A DNA stretch of 64,000 nt, taken from Eucalyptus grandis. Taxonomy: Eukaryota; Streptophyta; Magnoliopsida; Myrtales; Myrtaceae. This document shows positions 1 through 13,392 of the stretch, one piece after another (the stretch's first letter is position 1; each line of letters starts with the position of its first letter). The translations under genes were made by a program, and so were the position numbers. The notes under the pieces were generated by a model. That model did not search any database. It had not been told where the DNA came from and saw only the letters and a program-made list of their open reading frames with translations. Where the stretch lies: NCBI RefSeq assembly GCF_016545825.1, contig NC_052617.1, forward strand, positions 7,522,600 to 7,586,599, read 5' to 3'.

Positions 1-25
1 TATTAGGCTAACCGGCCTATCAGCA

Positions 26-302
26 TGGGCTTATCGTTACTTTTCATTTGACATTGGCCCATCAAGTCTCATTTCATCACGTTGGGCTTACACGAGCCTA
101 AGCAGGCCCGTGGAAAGCGGCCCATTATCGCCAGCGCAAGACGAAGCGGGCCTGGACTCAAATGACATCTCTGCCCGCGCGGGACGAGCAGCGCGACCGA
201 GGGCACTATCGTAACTTCGGAAGCTAGGGTTTTGGTGTAAAAGCGAAGCTCGCCTCAGCCGACTGGTCTTTCTCTTCCAGCCCCTGCTCGCAGAAACCCT
301 AG
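26..302 (+). promoter_or_regulatory. Site II / telo-box promoter of the S8 gene
   Basis: Four site II cores (TGGGCY or its complement) lie at 26-31, 56-61, 83-88 and 119-124. Telo-box motifs follow: a reverse copy (TAGGGTTT) at 225-232 and a forward copy (AAACCCTA) at 294-301. Clustered site II elements with a telo-box near the transcription start are the known signature of plant ribosomal-protein gene promoters. They lie just upstream of the S8 start codon at 364, so the assignment fits its neighbour. The transcription start itself is not visible; I infer it lies near 230-300. Confidence 0.7.
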
Positions 303-363
303 CTTCTCCGCAGGCGTTCGGGACTGTGCAAGGACAGAGGCCTAGGGCTTGCGACCTGCAATC

Positions 364-2491
<2,128 letters not shown>

Positions 2492-4176
2492 ATTTTTGTT
2501 TCTGCAATACTGAGGACCTAAATCTTCCATGTCTTTTTATTCCCCTGAACATTAGTTTTAGTTTATATTTTAAGTGTTTGCATCAAATTGAGGTTGTCAT
2601 CTTTTTATTCCCTTGACATGAAACAGTTATTAGTGTATTTGTCTTGATCAAGTCATCTTTCTTTTCTAATCAGTGGTGGTTTGGATCTTATGCATCTAAA
2701 TTATGACTATGGTCAACTCTTTCACGCATGTTGTTGGTGTGAGCAGTAGAGTTAAGGTTTGCCTGTGGCTTTTCTGATCGAAGTCTGCTTCGAGTGACTT
2801 TTCAACCACTGCAATTTATGCTCGTGGATTAGAAGGGTCATAATGGGTTATAGAATTACTTTTTAACCGTATTACAGGCTTGTTTTTTAATCTATATACG
2901 ATGTGCTAAATTGTTATGAATTAATTATATTCAACAATAGTCGTGAATGGATTTAAACATATAAATGGATTTAACTAACCTAAAGTCAAGTTCACTCTTC
3001 ATATTCTAGTACTTATTTGATCTCATTCATTATGCGTGGATGATCAAATTTCATTGATATAGAGCCAGTTATGAGCACGGCACTTTAACCATTTAACCAT
3101 CCACGAGTTTTCTTAAATTCAATTAAATATCGAAGTATCTTAGTAATATGAGTTGATGACATAAAAAAAAAAGGTAACTTGGGTTGGGTCAGGCCGATAT
3201 GTTCGCATTGTATGAAAATAGATCAAAACAGGCTAAATGAGTATTTGAGTGACCTTTTTTAACCCGATCCAAGGAATCAACCCAATGCTTCCCCTGCTTG
3301 TTGGCCAATGGCAGTATTTGCTTCTTTCTTTCAGTAATGGATGTGAAACTTTCCTAGTAAATCGTAGTTCGCTCGTGTCAGACTTGAAACAATTCTGGAA
3401 GTCGACTTCTCCCCTTCATCTCTTTTCACCGTTTCATGGGATTGGTGCAAAAATGTACAGAAATGTTGAGGACGCTCAGCATCAGGCGAGCGAAGTACGA
3501 AGAAAAAAATCGCAGAATCTAATCTATATGAATCAGCACCAGACATTGCATAGGGCATCTATAATAACGATTGCAATTGTGCATTTCTCATGTAAAAACC
3601 AGATTCCTTCTAACTTGGCAATAGAACTGTCGACTCTGGAACTGCGCAACCATATCCTCATGAACAAAAATGAAAAGCGAAAGAACTTGATTCAGACAAT
3701 TCATCTGACTATACAATACCTGCTCAAGCAGTGTATCAAGCCTCAGACCCCAAAAAAAAGAAAAGAAAAAGTGTATGAAGCCTGCTCAAGAACGTACGTG
3801 AATTCCAAAGAGCCTAGTCAACAAGTTTTAGGAACACAAGAATTATCTATCTGAAAGAATAAAGTTAAAATAACATTTCTTTTTCGCTACAACTATCCAT
3901 CCTCCCCCTTCATTCGATGGTCAACTAAAACTCAATACCAGCAATTTCAGTATCTAAACCGGGGGGAAGCCCCACCCGCCTTTGAGCAACTTCTTCGATC
4001 TCCCTCATTGCTTTAAAAATCAGATAAAAAGATGGTAAAGTTAAATTACTGTAACAACCTTTTCCGTATGAGAACAATGTACCTCTTCTATGAACAACAG
4101 CAACAGCCTCGCATGGGGAAGGCACTCTTCCCCTCCAAGGTGAGATCCTTTTACTCTCATCAATAACCTTGAAATT
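2492..4176. other. Convergent intergenic region between RPS8 and XYLT
   Basis: This stretch holds the 3' untranslated ends of two convergent genes. The first few hundred bases are T-rich and read as the S8 3' UTR. Bases around 2930-3290 are AT-rich and include fragments of a dispersed repeat built on (T)GGGT(C/T)-type words. An open frame of 201 codons at 3249-3854 has no recognisable domain and ends in low-complexity lysine-rich sequence; I treat it as chance or as XYLT 3' UTR antisense. No RNA gene was recognised. Confidence 0.5.
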
Positions 4177-7100
4177 TCAGCATCCTAGGCTTTTCAATAT
4201 GCTACTAAGCTCATTAATGACCACAGGCAGGTCGGCACGTGATCCTGCGAGATTGATGGCATGGTACTTTAAGCCCTTCCACTTTGAAATTCGTTCAAAA
4301 TGAGGACGCCTATATTGGCTGCTAATAATCTCAAGAATTACTGTTTTCGGCATTGCTGAAACTATGTGAGTTAGACCTGCGCCGTGAGCTCCAATAATAA
4401 CTGAGGCATCTTGAATGGCTTGCACTTGGTCCTTCATGGGCATGTGTGCAAATAAACCATTCACAAGATTTACTTTGCATTTTAAATGGCTGGAGGCCCA
4501 GCTCTTCAAAGCATCAAAGACTTCTTGCTCATTGCTAAGCCTAGACTCAGGTTTGCCACTGTGTCGAGGGTGGGCTAAATAGTCTTCACGACGAACAAAC
4601 AGCACATTATGACCAGAGACACCCTTTTCAGGATGATGTCTGTTCACTGAGAAACCGAAAGCTGATCTAATCATTTCTCCAAACTCAGAAAGACGAGCAG
4701 TCTTACTGTCATCGGGGTTCCGCCATAAATCATGTGCAGATGTCCCCTCACAGTTTATAGGCTGACTGAGTCCCTTGAACATTGCATTCTCATATCCCAA
4801 AGGCGACATAATGGCATGGCGGAAGCAAACTGACCCTTGAAAACTTTTAGCATATGCAACACTTGAAAACAGTGCCTTCCATGTTTCTTCCATGGGTGAC
4901 TGAAAATATTTGTTGGAGAAATATAAGTTACATACAGTGAGAAATAGTAAAGTATGTTAATACCATGTAATTCTGAATGTGGAACAAACTCGGTGGAAAT
5001 ACAGTTACGGAGATGCAAAGCTACAAAATTACTTAACGATGTTGCTATACATGACCACACTTAATGAACAAGCTCTGAAGAAACTAGAAAGAGGCCTTAA
5101 CAGAAGATATTAAACCAAAAACTGCCATTGAATATACAAAACACAACGCCAAAAAAGGAAATTTGAGGTTGATATGTTTTTTTCCCCTAAAATTCATGCT
5201 AATATTGGTAAAAGAGAACACCTAGAAGACACTCTGCAACTAGTAACTGAGAATGCATGTCATTGCAGAGGTGCAGTTCCGAAATCAAAGTGCTATGTAG
5301 AGATAAAGTTGAATTGACAGGTCAGTACTATGAATAGGCATCAGATTTATCCAGTGAATGGTAAGTACAGAGTCTTCATGATTAATTATTCTAATGAGAT
5401 ACATATCCACACTAGAGGTAGAATTCTTATGGGTGCCCAGACAAGGAGAAGAAAAGGCATAGATGCACCAGAAGAGGATGAAATAAGAGAATGAGAGAAC
5501 AGATCTGGTGGAGGGGAAAAAGAAATACAATGCTCACAGGGAAAGGTTTGCTATTGGAAATCTTAGTTGGGGATAAATTAGGACAAGGAGAAATATTCAT
5601 GGCGAAAGATTGAATGAAGAGGAGAACAATGCATGACGCTCAGGGAACCTGAACAAAAACAAATTGACATTTGCTTGTCAAGTCGTGATGCTTATTGTTC
5701 TGTGCAGTAGAGATGCATGCAAGCTTGCCATTAAGAGCCTAAGCATGCTTAATTGAGCCCCAGAGAACATTTACAACATAAACTTGCTTTGAAATGGTAA
5801 AGAAAGGATCCATATAGCTAGGCCCTTTACCATTACCACCAATGTGTTGCTGATCATAAACAAATGTTTTGGCAAATTGGTAAAAAAGAAAACATCTGGG
5901 AAAAAGATATGAGAATCTCATCATTTAGCAAAAATTACATGATCTAGATAATACGCTAGCACATGTAGGTGAAATAAAATCCATTGTTATATTATCAATG
6001 TGTTGAATATTCTCAAGGAGTCACAGCAATTTTCAGAATTAACACTTGAAATTAGCCTGTCAGAAAACATTTATCCAGTCAATTATTGTTAAGGAAACCT
6101 CAAGGTTTCCAAATCCTCACAGCAGACTCCTATAGGTTTGTTAAGGCATGGGACCAAATCAAGATAGTTCCTGCTTCTGCTCTTTTATGTGCTACACAAG
6201 TTCTTGTCAAAAGCTAAAGTGTTAGGAACAGTACCCACAGTTTTGTAAGTATAGTTCTCAACACCCTCAATATCAGCTACACTTTATCCAGTAGGCGGAT
6301 ATAGCCACATTGATGAGGATAAGCACAATCACTGAAAATAGGAGCACAATGACCTAACTAAGAGGGATACGAAATGAAATCATGCGAGAAGCACTAGACC
6401 TTGTAAAACACCCATTTTACCAAAAGTCCAAACCATCAAAGAATTTGCACAAAACGCATATCAAGCATACTCCTCAAAAGGGGATACAAGTGTTAAATTT
6501 ACCATGAAACATTAACGATGGTGAGAAAGATTGAGTTTCTATGATAACTAAGTATTCTCTCTAAATTCAAAAGGCTATTACAGATATTTGACCAAAGATA
6601 GTTTTGGTAACTTTGTTCAATCTATCCTATATCAAAAACCAATTGTTGAAAGAAACACGAGCCTAAAATCCTTTACTCTCATCCTGTTACAATTCCTAAA
6701 CAAAGTTAACAAAGGTCCTTTCCACTTATACTGAAGCTGATATTCTGTGTTTCGGGCTAATTCTTACAGCGAAACCCCAATTAGTCATGCAAAGAATGAT
6801 GCCAACATGTAGATCCAATTTCCACTTTATGTAAAAACTGTGGTACCACCTAAAAACGTGTGGTATGCACCCATTAAGCCAAAAACAGGAAGAGAACAGA
6901 TGATTTTCATACAACCTCAGGACTATCCTACACATGCAGAAATCATAAGCACTAAAGAATGAATTCGAAGACCAAACCATCCTTCTCATACCGTGCAATG
7001 GCCGTCTACAAAAATGACATGAGGTCGGAACGGTAATTCAGTGACCCTAGAGGAAACGTATGCATTGTACCAATCAGTAACCGTGTGGAATAAGTTTGCG

Positions 7101-8532
7101 TATTCATAGCGGGTGATTAGAAGTGTTGGCTCCTCGATCCACTGCAATCAAGAGAGATAATGTTAAATGAAATGACAAGAAGAGAAAACAGAAAGGAGAG
7201 AGTAGAAACAGTCCACATAAAAAGAATGACAAATGGATAATGGGAAAAAACCACCTGTCCAACCAGATTAGTCTAGACTATAGATCCTAAAAACTTTTGT
7301 TCTCATCTTTCCCAGAATCTAGGGAATACATAATCAGCTGTGAGCAATTTCAATTGGCCAGAATTTCCAGCTTCGCAATAACCGTTGGTTCTGCGAGGCC
7401 ATTATCAATTATGAAAGGAAAGAGCTACCACGAAAAACCACCTGTCCGACTGAATTTACCTAGAATCTAGATCTTTCCATTCTATGCGGTTGCCATCATT
7501 CCCAGAATCTAGGAGATAAACTAAACACTTGTTAGCTACTCAGCTTTTCATTATCACTGGTCCCCTAAGTGCAATAGCATTCAATTAACTACATATCTGA
7601 AAATGCATAGCAATTGTATTGCGCTCCCCCGACAAATGACATAATTTTGGAGCTCCATAACCATTGATCGTTATCACATCCTACTCTGCCATATAATTGT
7701 ATAATTGCACAATGCCAAATTCCCATAACCACCAGTAAATTGCTGAATAAATTGGATTCTAACCAACACCACTAGAACAGAAACCATGACAAATGGATCG
7801 ATCGAAAGCATAACCTGATCGCACTGCAACTCTCCTGGTTTGACAACACGAATCGACCCGATCAAGTTACGAATCGGATGCCGCCTACCCCGGTCCACGT
7901 AATTATCCAAGAACTCGTCGCTCACGAGACTCTTCCCTCTCCTAAACCCCAGCTCCCCGCCGCCCCCTCCCTCGGCGATCTGGAAGGCGCCGTCCTCGAA
8001 CACCGGCATCTCCTCCTCCTCGCTCCGCCCCATCACGTCCTCCACCCTCTCCCCTCCCGCCGCCATCCCGATCCTCTCCGGCGACATCCTCAGCTGCCCT
8101 CCCTCGCAGACGGAGCTCTCGAGCGTCTCGCTGCGGAAGCACCGGAACCATCCGCCGCCGCCGCCTTCGCCGTCGACGGCGGAGAGGAGGTCGAGGCGGC
8201 GGGTGAAGCCGTTGCCGAAGAAGGCCTCGCAGGAGTGGGGCCGGACGCTAGGGTTCAGGGACCAGGGGAGGTAGGAGGAGGATCGGCCATCGCTTCAGAG
8301 AATCGAAGCCGCCGTCGCGGCGGCGCTGCTGCTGCTGCTGCTGCTGCTGCAGCTGCTCGGTGAGGTCGGGGAAGAAGACGGCGGGATCGTCCTTGCGGAT
8401 CCGCGACGAAGAAGCGGCGTCGTGCTGCTGCGGCGTCGGGGAAGAAGGGCGGAAGTAGAGGTAGAGGGAGAGGGTGTTGAGGAAGAAGAGGGCGACCACC
8501 ACTTTCAGCAGATTGTAGCTTCTTCCAGTCAT
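4177..8532 (-). CDS. XYLT: Beta-(1,2)-xylosyltransferase of complex N-glycans (GT61), with an apparent frameshift in exon 1
   Basis: Golgi enzyme that adds the plant-specific beta-1,2-xylose to the core mannose of N-glycans. Exon 1 is 7815-8532, exon 2 is 6992-7141 and exon 3 is 4177-4899 (minus strand). The N-terminus has a short cytoplasmic tail and a hydrophobic anchor (LLKVVVALFFLNTLSLYLYF), as in a type II Golgi protein, then a variable stem with a polyglutamine run. Exon 2 encodes WIEEPTLLITRYEYANLFHT. Exon 3 carries NVLFVRREDYLAHPRH and the GT61 signature IIGAHGAGLTHIVSA. Reconstructed length is about 530 residues, normal for the family. Anomaly: the N-terminal frame reads to WPIL and then meets a stop at 8248-8250, while the next family block (SYLPWSLNPSVRPHSCEAFF) is in another frame. 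The mismatch falls in a CTC repeat near 8269-8282, as if two bases were missing. This may be a sequencing error or a real null allele. The family call is firm; functionality is not. Confidence 0.9.
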
Positions 8533-9216
8533 GGCTTCTCCTTCTCTCCCTCTCCCTCTCTCTATGTCGAGCTTACGTGAATTCGATGGAAATGGCGACG
8601 GAGCGTCGAAAGGGAGAAAGCGAGTTCAGTTGGGTTGACTAGAAAGCTTGGTCGTCGTCGTGTCGTGTCGTGTCTTTGGTTAGAGCGATTCCTTCATTGC
8701 GTGTTCCTCGCGGGTGTTCTTTTTCTCTTTCTCGATTTGAGGAATTTTTGTTTTCTGTCTTTCCAAGTTTCGTTTTATTTTCCTGCTAAGTATTAAAAAA
8801 ATGTGCTTTCGAATCCGGAGGAAATTACTTGAATTATACAAAACGTGATTACTCTCTTTGATCGTAAGCTTTTTTTTTTTTTTGTGAATTAATGTAATTG
8901 TAAGTCATTCCGTGTATAACTATTGTTATTTTGTATGGACAACATTTCTAGATTTTACTTAAGAAAATTAAAAGAATCTCATTAAATTGATGATAAAGAG
9001 TCTTCATACAAGCAAAAATCAATATGGCATATATATTCCAAAATTAAAATATAACAAACTGTTGCTACATGTATAAATTTTCTAAAAATCATAAATGAAT
9101 CACCACAAATTTCGAATCAATGTATAATTTTAAGAAGAAATTTGATTTTTTTTTCTCTATGCCTCCAAAGAAAAGGCTCCAATTGATTCTCGATTCTTGT
9201 TTCAATGGTAAGTTAG
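8533..9216. other. XYLT 5' flank and pirin 3' flank
   Basis: About 680 bases between the XYLT start and the pirin stop, both genes on the minus strand. A CT-rich tract next to 8540-8565 probably belongs to the XYLT 5' UTR. The remainder is AT-rich with poly-T runs, and no further gene or RNA is recognised. The same sequence recurs at 18257-18968. Confidence 0.5.
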
Positions 9217-11444
9217 CTAAAAGTCCGATCTCCTCCAATGCCTTGCCTTCTCGAACCCATTGATACAGTTTTCGAAATCATATATCGTCCTGTCAATCTC
9301 TTCTTGAGTGTTCATCACGAACGGCCCGAGCTGTGCCACGGGCTCGCCCAACGGCTCGCCTCCGACCAAGATGAACCTCAAGGGCTTGGCGGATTTGTTC
9401 CACACCTCGACCCCGTCTCCGTGGCCGAGGAGGAGGAGGTGGTGGGCGGTCACGGGCGAGGATTTCGAGATCCCGAAGACCCCCTCGCCCTCGAGGATGT
9501 AGATGAAGGCGTTCCACGAGGCGGGTATCGGCTGCTGCAGGTGAGCCCCTGGCTTGAGGGTGAAGTCCAAGTACATGGTGGGTGTTCTTGTGTAGACAGG
9601 GGATTTGGCTCCTAAAGCCTCTCCTGCTATGACTTTCACTTTGATCCCATCTACTGCAGCTTCTGCAATGTCTTTGCCTGATATTTCTTGGTACTTCGGT
9701 TCAGTCCTGCCATAGAAAAACCAGAGGCGGGAATCATTCTACTGTTAATGATAACTACTCGTGTTAACCACATCAGCAATAAAGGCGACGCTTGATGATT
9801 GAAAAGCTTAGCTAATCTAGACAAGATTTTTCCTACTTGGCAGACCACCATTAACACTACAGGAGGAGAAAATTGCTGCTGCAGACCTAGACTGAACTCA
9901 CATTTTGTGTTTGGAGGAGAGGTTGACCCAGAGCTGTAACCCTTTTTGAGTTCCTTGACTTGCAGGCATCTCGGAATGGACAATCCCCCTCCCCGCGGTC
10001 ATCCATTGTAGATCACCGGGTCCTATCGTCCCTTTGTGTCCTTCGAAATCTTCATGTGTCACGGATCCCTATACATCAACATTATTATTATCAATACTTT
10101 TTACTTTTAAAGTGTAACAATCAAATAAATATTTAAAATTAGTTTTCGTGAGTTAACATAAATTATCATTATTTGAAAAGAGAAATTTCTTTTATGATTG
10201 GACCCATATGGGTGACCACTAGTAGGAGAAATGATGCATCTCATCGTTGTCATCAATTACAACGGGATCCGAATTCCCACACTAATGGCCCATGTAGGTA
10301 CTCTAAATGATGAGTGGTGGAGATTAGGCAATTCCCCAACATGAAACACAAAGTACAAACACATGCTGGGCAAAGGACAAAACAAATAGATGCAAACTAG
10401 TCTTTTGGTCGTTTTAACACTTCCCGCGGCTCCCTCTGGGCTTTTAAGTGCATATGGTCGGTCAAACCTTGGACAAGAAAAAAGCTGTTGCCTTGCGTCT
10501 GTGAGGCGTGGCCTTTTGCATGCTCACCTAAAGTGGTTGCTTGCCGGCCACGCCCGCAAGCCATGAATACTGGAAATTTCCATCTATCGGTTTCACCGGT
10601 TTTGATGAAGTCATTCTTATTGGCTGATTCTCCTCCATGAGATAAGCAGGAACTCAATATGAAAACAACCTCATTGAAGACTTTTCTAGTTTTGCTCACT
10701 TCCTTCTAACAAACGTGATTCAACTCTCACTTTTATTGGTTTTTAAATGGACTTTTCATGCTTTTTACCAACTCAGGAATAGATTTATTGGACTTATAGG
10801 AGAGTCGAGAGTCGTCGAAATTGAACAAAACTTTCGTACCTGTAACATGTAGGTGACGGTCTCGAATCCTGTTCACAGAAAGCAAAAGAATCAAAACAGA
10901 GTCCATGAAATATGTCTACACTTATAATCCGCTCATATTGCTCCGTTTTCTTTTCAAGCATTCACCAAATCGCAAATCCATGATTCAAGAAGCCCAAGAA
11001 ACACGAACCTCTGTGCGGATGGTCTGGAAATCCAGCAGGAGCAGTCACTGCAGACCAGAAAACCGGAAGAAATTAGAAAAGTAAAGAATTTGGAATTCTT
11101 ATCCAGCATTGATCACAATTTTTGATTGAGTATAAGCAGAAGAACAAAAGAACAGAGAGAGAATATAGACACCCCACCTGAAAATTCATCCAAGACAAGG
11201 AAAGGGTCGAAATATCTCAGCTCAAACCTGGAAACGCAAGACACCCTTTTAGCCAAACCGTTCGGATTCGCGTCACGAAGACGAAAGAAAATGAAGATCG
11301 AGAAGGATCGATTCCCATCTCTCCTTACCGGCCAATGCTTCTCCTGACGATGGCCCCGACGCCCTCGTGTTGAGGCCTGGCCAGGAACTTCCTGGCCACC
11401 AACCGCGGCTCGCTGATCTCGCAAGAGACTTCTCTCTCCGTCAT
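9217..11444 (-). CDS. Pirin-like cupin protein, copy 1
   Basis: Pirins are small non-heme-iron bicupin proteins of nucleus and cytosol. Plant members have been linked to G-protein and light/ABA signalling, and some pirins show quercetin dioxygenase activity. Six exons on the minus strand: 11329-11444, 11178-11227, 11009-11047, 10840-10868, 9902-10068 and 9217-9706, together 296 residues, the normal length. The start at 11444 gives MTEREVSCEISEPRLVARKF. The core reads RRSIGRFELRYFDPFLVLDE, then the metal-site motif FPDHPHRGFETVTYMLQG, then GDLQWMTAGRGIVHSEMP, supplying the conserved histidines and glutamate. The C-terminal cupin half contains SPVYTRTPTMYLDFTLKPGA and LGPFVMNTQEEI. The exons are joined in frame with GT-AG introns, two exons being tiny (29 and 39 bases). 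A TATA box lies about 120 bases upstream of the ATG. Nearly identical to the second copy at 18969-21195. Confidence 0.94.
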
Positions 11445-11564
11445 CTTCTTCTCCTCTTGATTCGGCTCGACCCTTCGGTGCAAGTGCTCTGTATTGGCGC
11501 TTGTGCTGGTGCTGGTGATCGAATTTTTGCTTTTGGTGAAGAAAAAGCTGGAGGCACTGGAGGG

Positions 11565-11572
11565 TATTTATA
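11565..11572 (-). promoter_or_regulatory. TATA box of pirin copy 1
   Basis: TATAAATA read on the minus strand, about 120 bases upstream of the pirin start codon at 11444. The same box is kept in the duplicate at 21316-21323, at the same spacing. Confidence 0.6.
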
Positions 11573-12288
11573 GGGAGGATTTGAAAAGAAAGGAGAAGGT
11601 TGGGACTGGTACAGTGACAGGTGTTCTTCTTCCTCAAACGGGGAAGGTCAAAGGGAAGCGTTCGGCTAGGCTGGCCGAGCGGGCCCCCACCGTGCTCGAG
11701 TTCGATCTCTCTCTCGCGGTGTATTAATTTTTTGTGGATTTTAATGCCATGCAAGGAGTGGCGTCAGCATATCGTGGACGTGATGTCGGGGGGCTAGGGC
11801 TCTCGATCTGGACCGTCGGTTCGAGTTTCTACGTCGGGATTCGATCCGTGACGAGCGGATGTCGTCGATGATGTGCTGGTCGCGTACAGAGTGGCCGGTG
11901 GGGCCCGCCGATTTCCATATTGTAAAGTGTTCTCCTCTCTTGTGGTATTCGCGGGATGTTCCATTTTTCCGGATCGTTAGCGGCGGGGCGTGACATTAAA
12001 TTTTTCATTTTTGCGAAAAAAATAAAATTTTGGGGACCAAAATATCCGGCGGTCTTTTTCTCCCATTTATACCACCCACCAAATGCTTTATTTGCAGCTT
12101 TGAAAATAAATGTTGCGGCTTATATAATGTGTTTGAAAAACACCTCGCTGCTTCAAAGTTCAACAATACAACAATTTATAGCGGTGTTTAGAAAATTATC
12201 TCACCTAGTTTTGAATTGCTAGAAATTTTAAATATATGTTGTCAAGAATTAGATTTCATAGCATAGTTACAGTTGAGTTAATAGCTTC
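11573..12288. other. Upstream region of pirin copy 1
   Basis: Holds the distal pirin promoter, including GC-rich sequence around 11640-11720 and ACGTG cores (ABRE/G-box type) near 11775-11785. It then becomes AT-rich up to a MITE that starts at 12292. Short open frames here have no recognisable homology. The region is repeated at 21324-22077. Confidence 0.4.
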
Positions 12289-12291
12289 TTA

Positions 12292-12751
12292 GGGCACGCA
12301 TAACAAATTTTCTAAAATAAAATTCAATTTATGGTCAAACATTGATTTTTTTAATTTCTATTCCCAAAATAAGTTTCTAAGTACGTGTTTAATAACAATT
12401 CAAAATTTATGTTTTTACAATAGAAATTCGTTTAATAACAAAATAAAATTTTAATTTCTAAGAGGGCAGCGACCAGTGACTAGCGATCGGCGTATGGCAT
12501 CCATCTGGTGGTGGGCGGTTGGCAACCGGCGTCCGACAATGGGCGGCCGGCGACCGACGATGGGTGGCCCACATCCTATGAGCGATGGGTGAGCAACAGG
12601 CGACAATGAGAGTAAACAATAAAAAAAAGTCTTCATTTCTCATTTTTATTCCAAAAATAGAAAAACTACCAAACGGATTTTTGTTTCTAACGTATTTTGG
12701 GGACTAGAAAAATAAAGAAATAGAAAAATGGAAATTTTGTCAAACTTGCCC
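12292..12751. mobile_element. Tourist-like MITE (PIF/Harbinger type), unit A copy
   Basis: A 460-base element flanked by TTA on both sides (12289-12291 and 12752-12754). The ends are inverted: the left begins GGGCACGCATAACAAATTTT and the right, read in reverse, begins GGGCAAGTTTGACAAAATTT. TTA target duplications with short GG-starting inverted ends are typical of Tourist-like elements. The interior is AT-rich at both flanks with a GC-rich centre around 12470-12600 made of GGCGACC-like words. No transposase is encoded. Confidence 0.6.
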
Positions 12752-12904
12752 TTAGTCAAACTAAAACTTGAAGTTGACCAATTGGAATAGCTCACCGGTT
12801 TTGTTAGGTTATTAATTGGTGTAGTGACATTGTTCATAGTTTAGCATTTTTCTAACCATAACTTTGACCCGTCGCTTTTTAGATATCGAGTAAAAGAAAG
12901 TACC

Positions 12905-13392
12905 AAAAAGTTTTGGACCTATTTTATTAGTGCTAATTTAGTCATAAACATTTTAATTTGGATGATTTAATCATAAAAATTTTCATGCCAATTGAGTCTA
13001 TCTAGTTAATTTGAGTTATCAATTAATGACGTCCACCTTTCATGTTGACATTTTTATAATATTTTAATTTTTATATATTTTTATATATTCTTTATTTTTT
13101 TTTTTCCTTTCGTTTTGGCTGGGATGGTTGGCAAAGGTCACAACTCTAGCCCAAGTCCTAGGCAAGAGCAACAACCCTTAGCAACCAAAATGAAAGGAAA
13201 AATAAATAAAAATTAATTAAAATTCATTTTTTATTGTAAAAATTGTTTACATTAGTATCAATTGTGTCACGTAAGAAGACTAACATTCACGTCAGTGGTT
13301 ATGGTCAATATTGGCTGAAAATAACTCAATTAGCTTAATACAATCGAAATATTTATGACTGAATTAATATAAATGCAATGGGTTTTAGATTT
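12905..13392. mobile_element. Foldback/long-TIR element, unit A copy
   Basis: The left arm around 12905-13020 and the right arm around 13325-13392 are imperfect inverted repeats sharing the core AATT(T/C)AGTCATAAA(C/T)ATTT. The middle has poly-T/AT sequence and a short GC-rich segment. Related arms occur at 22792-23287, 39300-39425 and 54065-54665. This looks like a non-autonomous DNA element, perhaps Mutator-derived; no target duplication is clear. Confidence 0.5.

Noticed and set aside
3249..3854. 201-codon open frame between RPS8 and XYLT
   Set aside because: No domain, low-complexity lysine-rich end, and position antisense to the likely XYLT 3' UTR; probably chance.
7878..8363. 161-codon plus-strand frame with an alanine run over XYLT exon 1
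   Set aside because: Antisense shadow of GC-rich XYLT coding sequence; the alanine run is the complement of the CAG tract.
9238..9615. Long antisense frames over the last pirin exon (also at 18990-19254)
   Set aside because: GC-rich coding DNA often gives open antisense frames; the sense strand encodes a perfect pirin.
10397..10699. 100-codon minus-strand frame inside pirin intron 4, conserved at 20148-20450
   Set aside because: Conservation is explained by the segmental duplication; it lies in an intron and shows no family resemblance.
11113..11754. 213-codon minus-strand frame over pirin exons 1-2 (and 20864-21520)
   Set aside because: It reads through an intron and uses the wrong frame of exon 1; the spliced pirin model fits the family instead.
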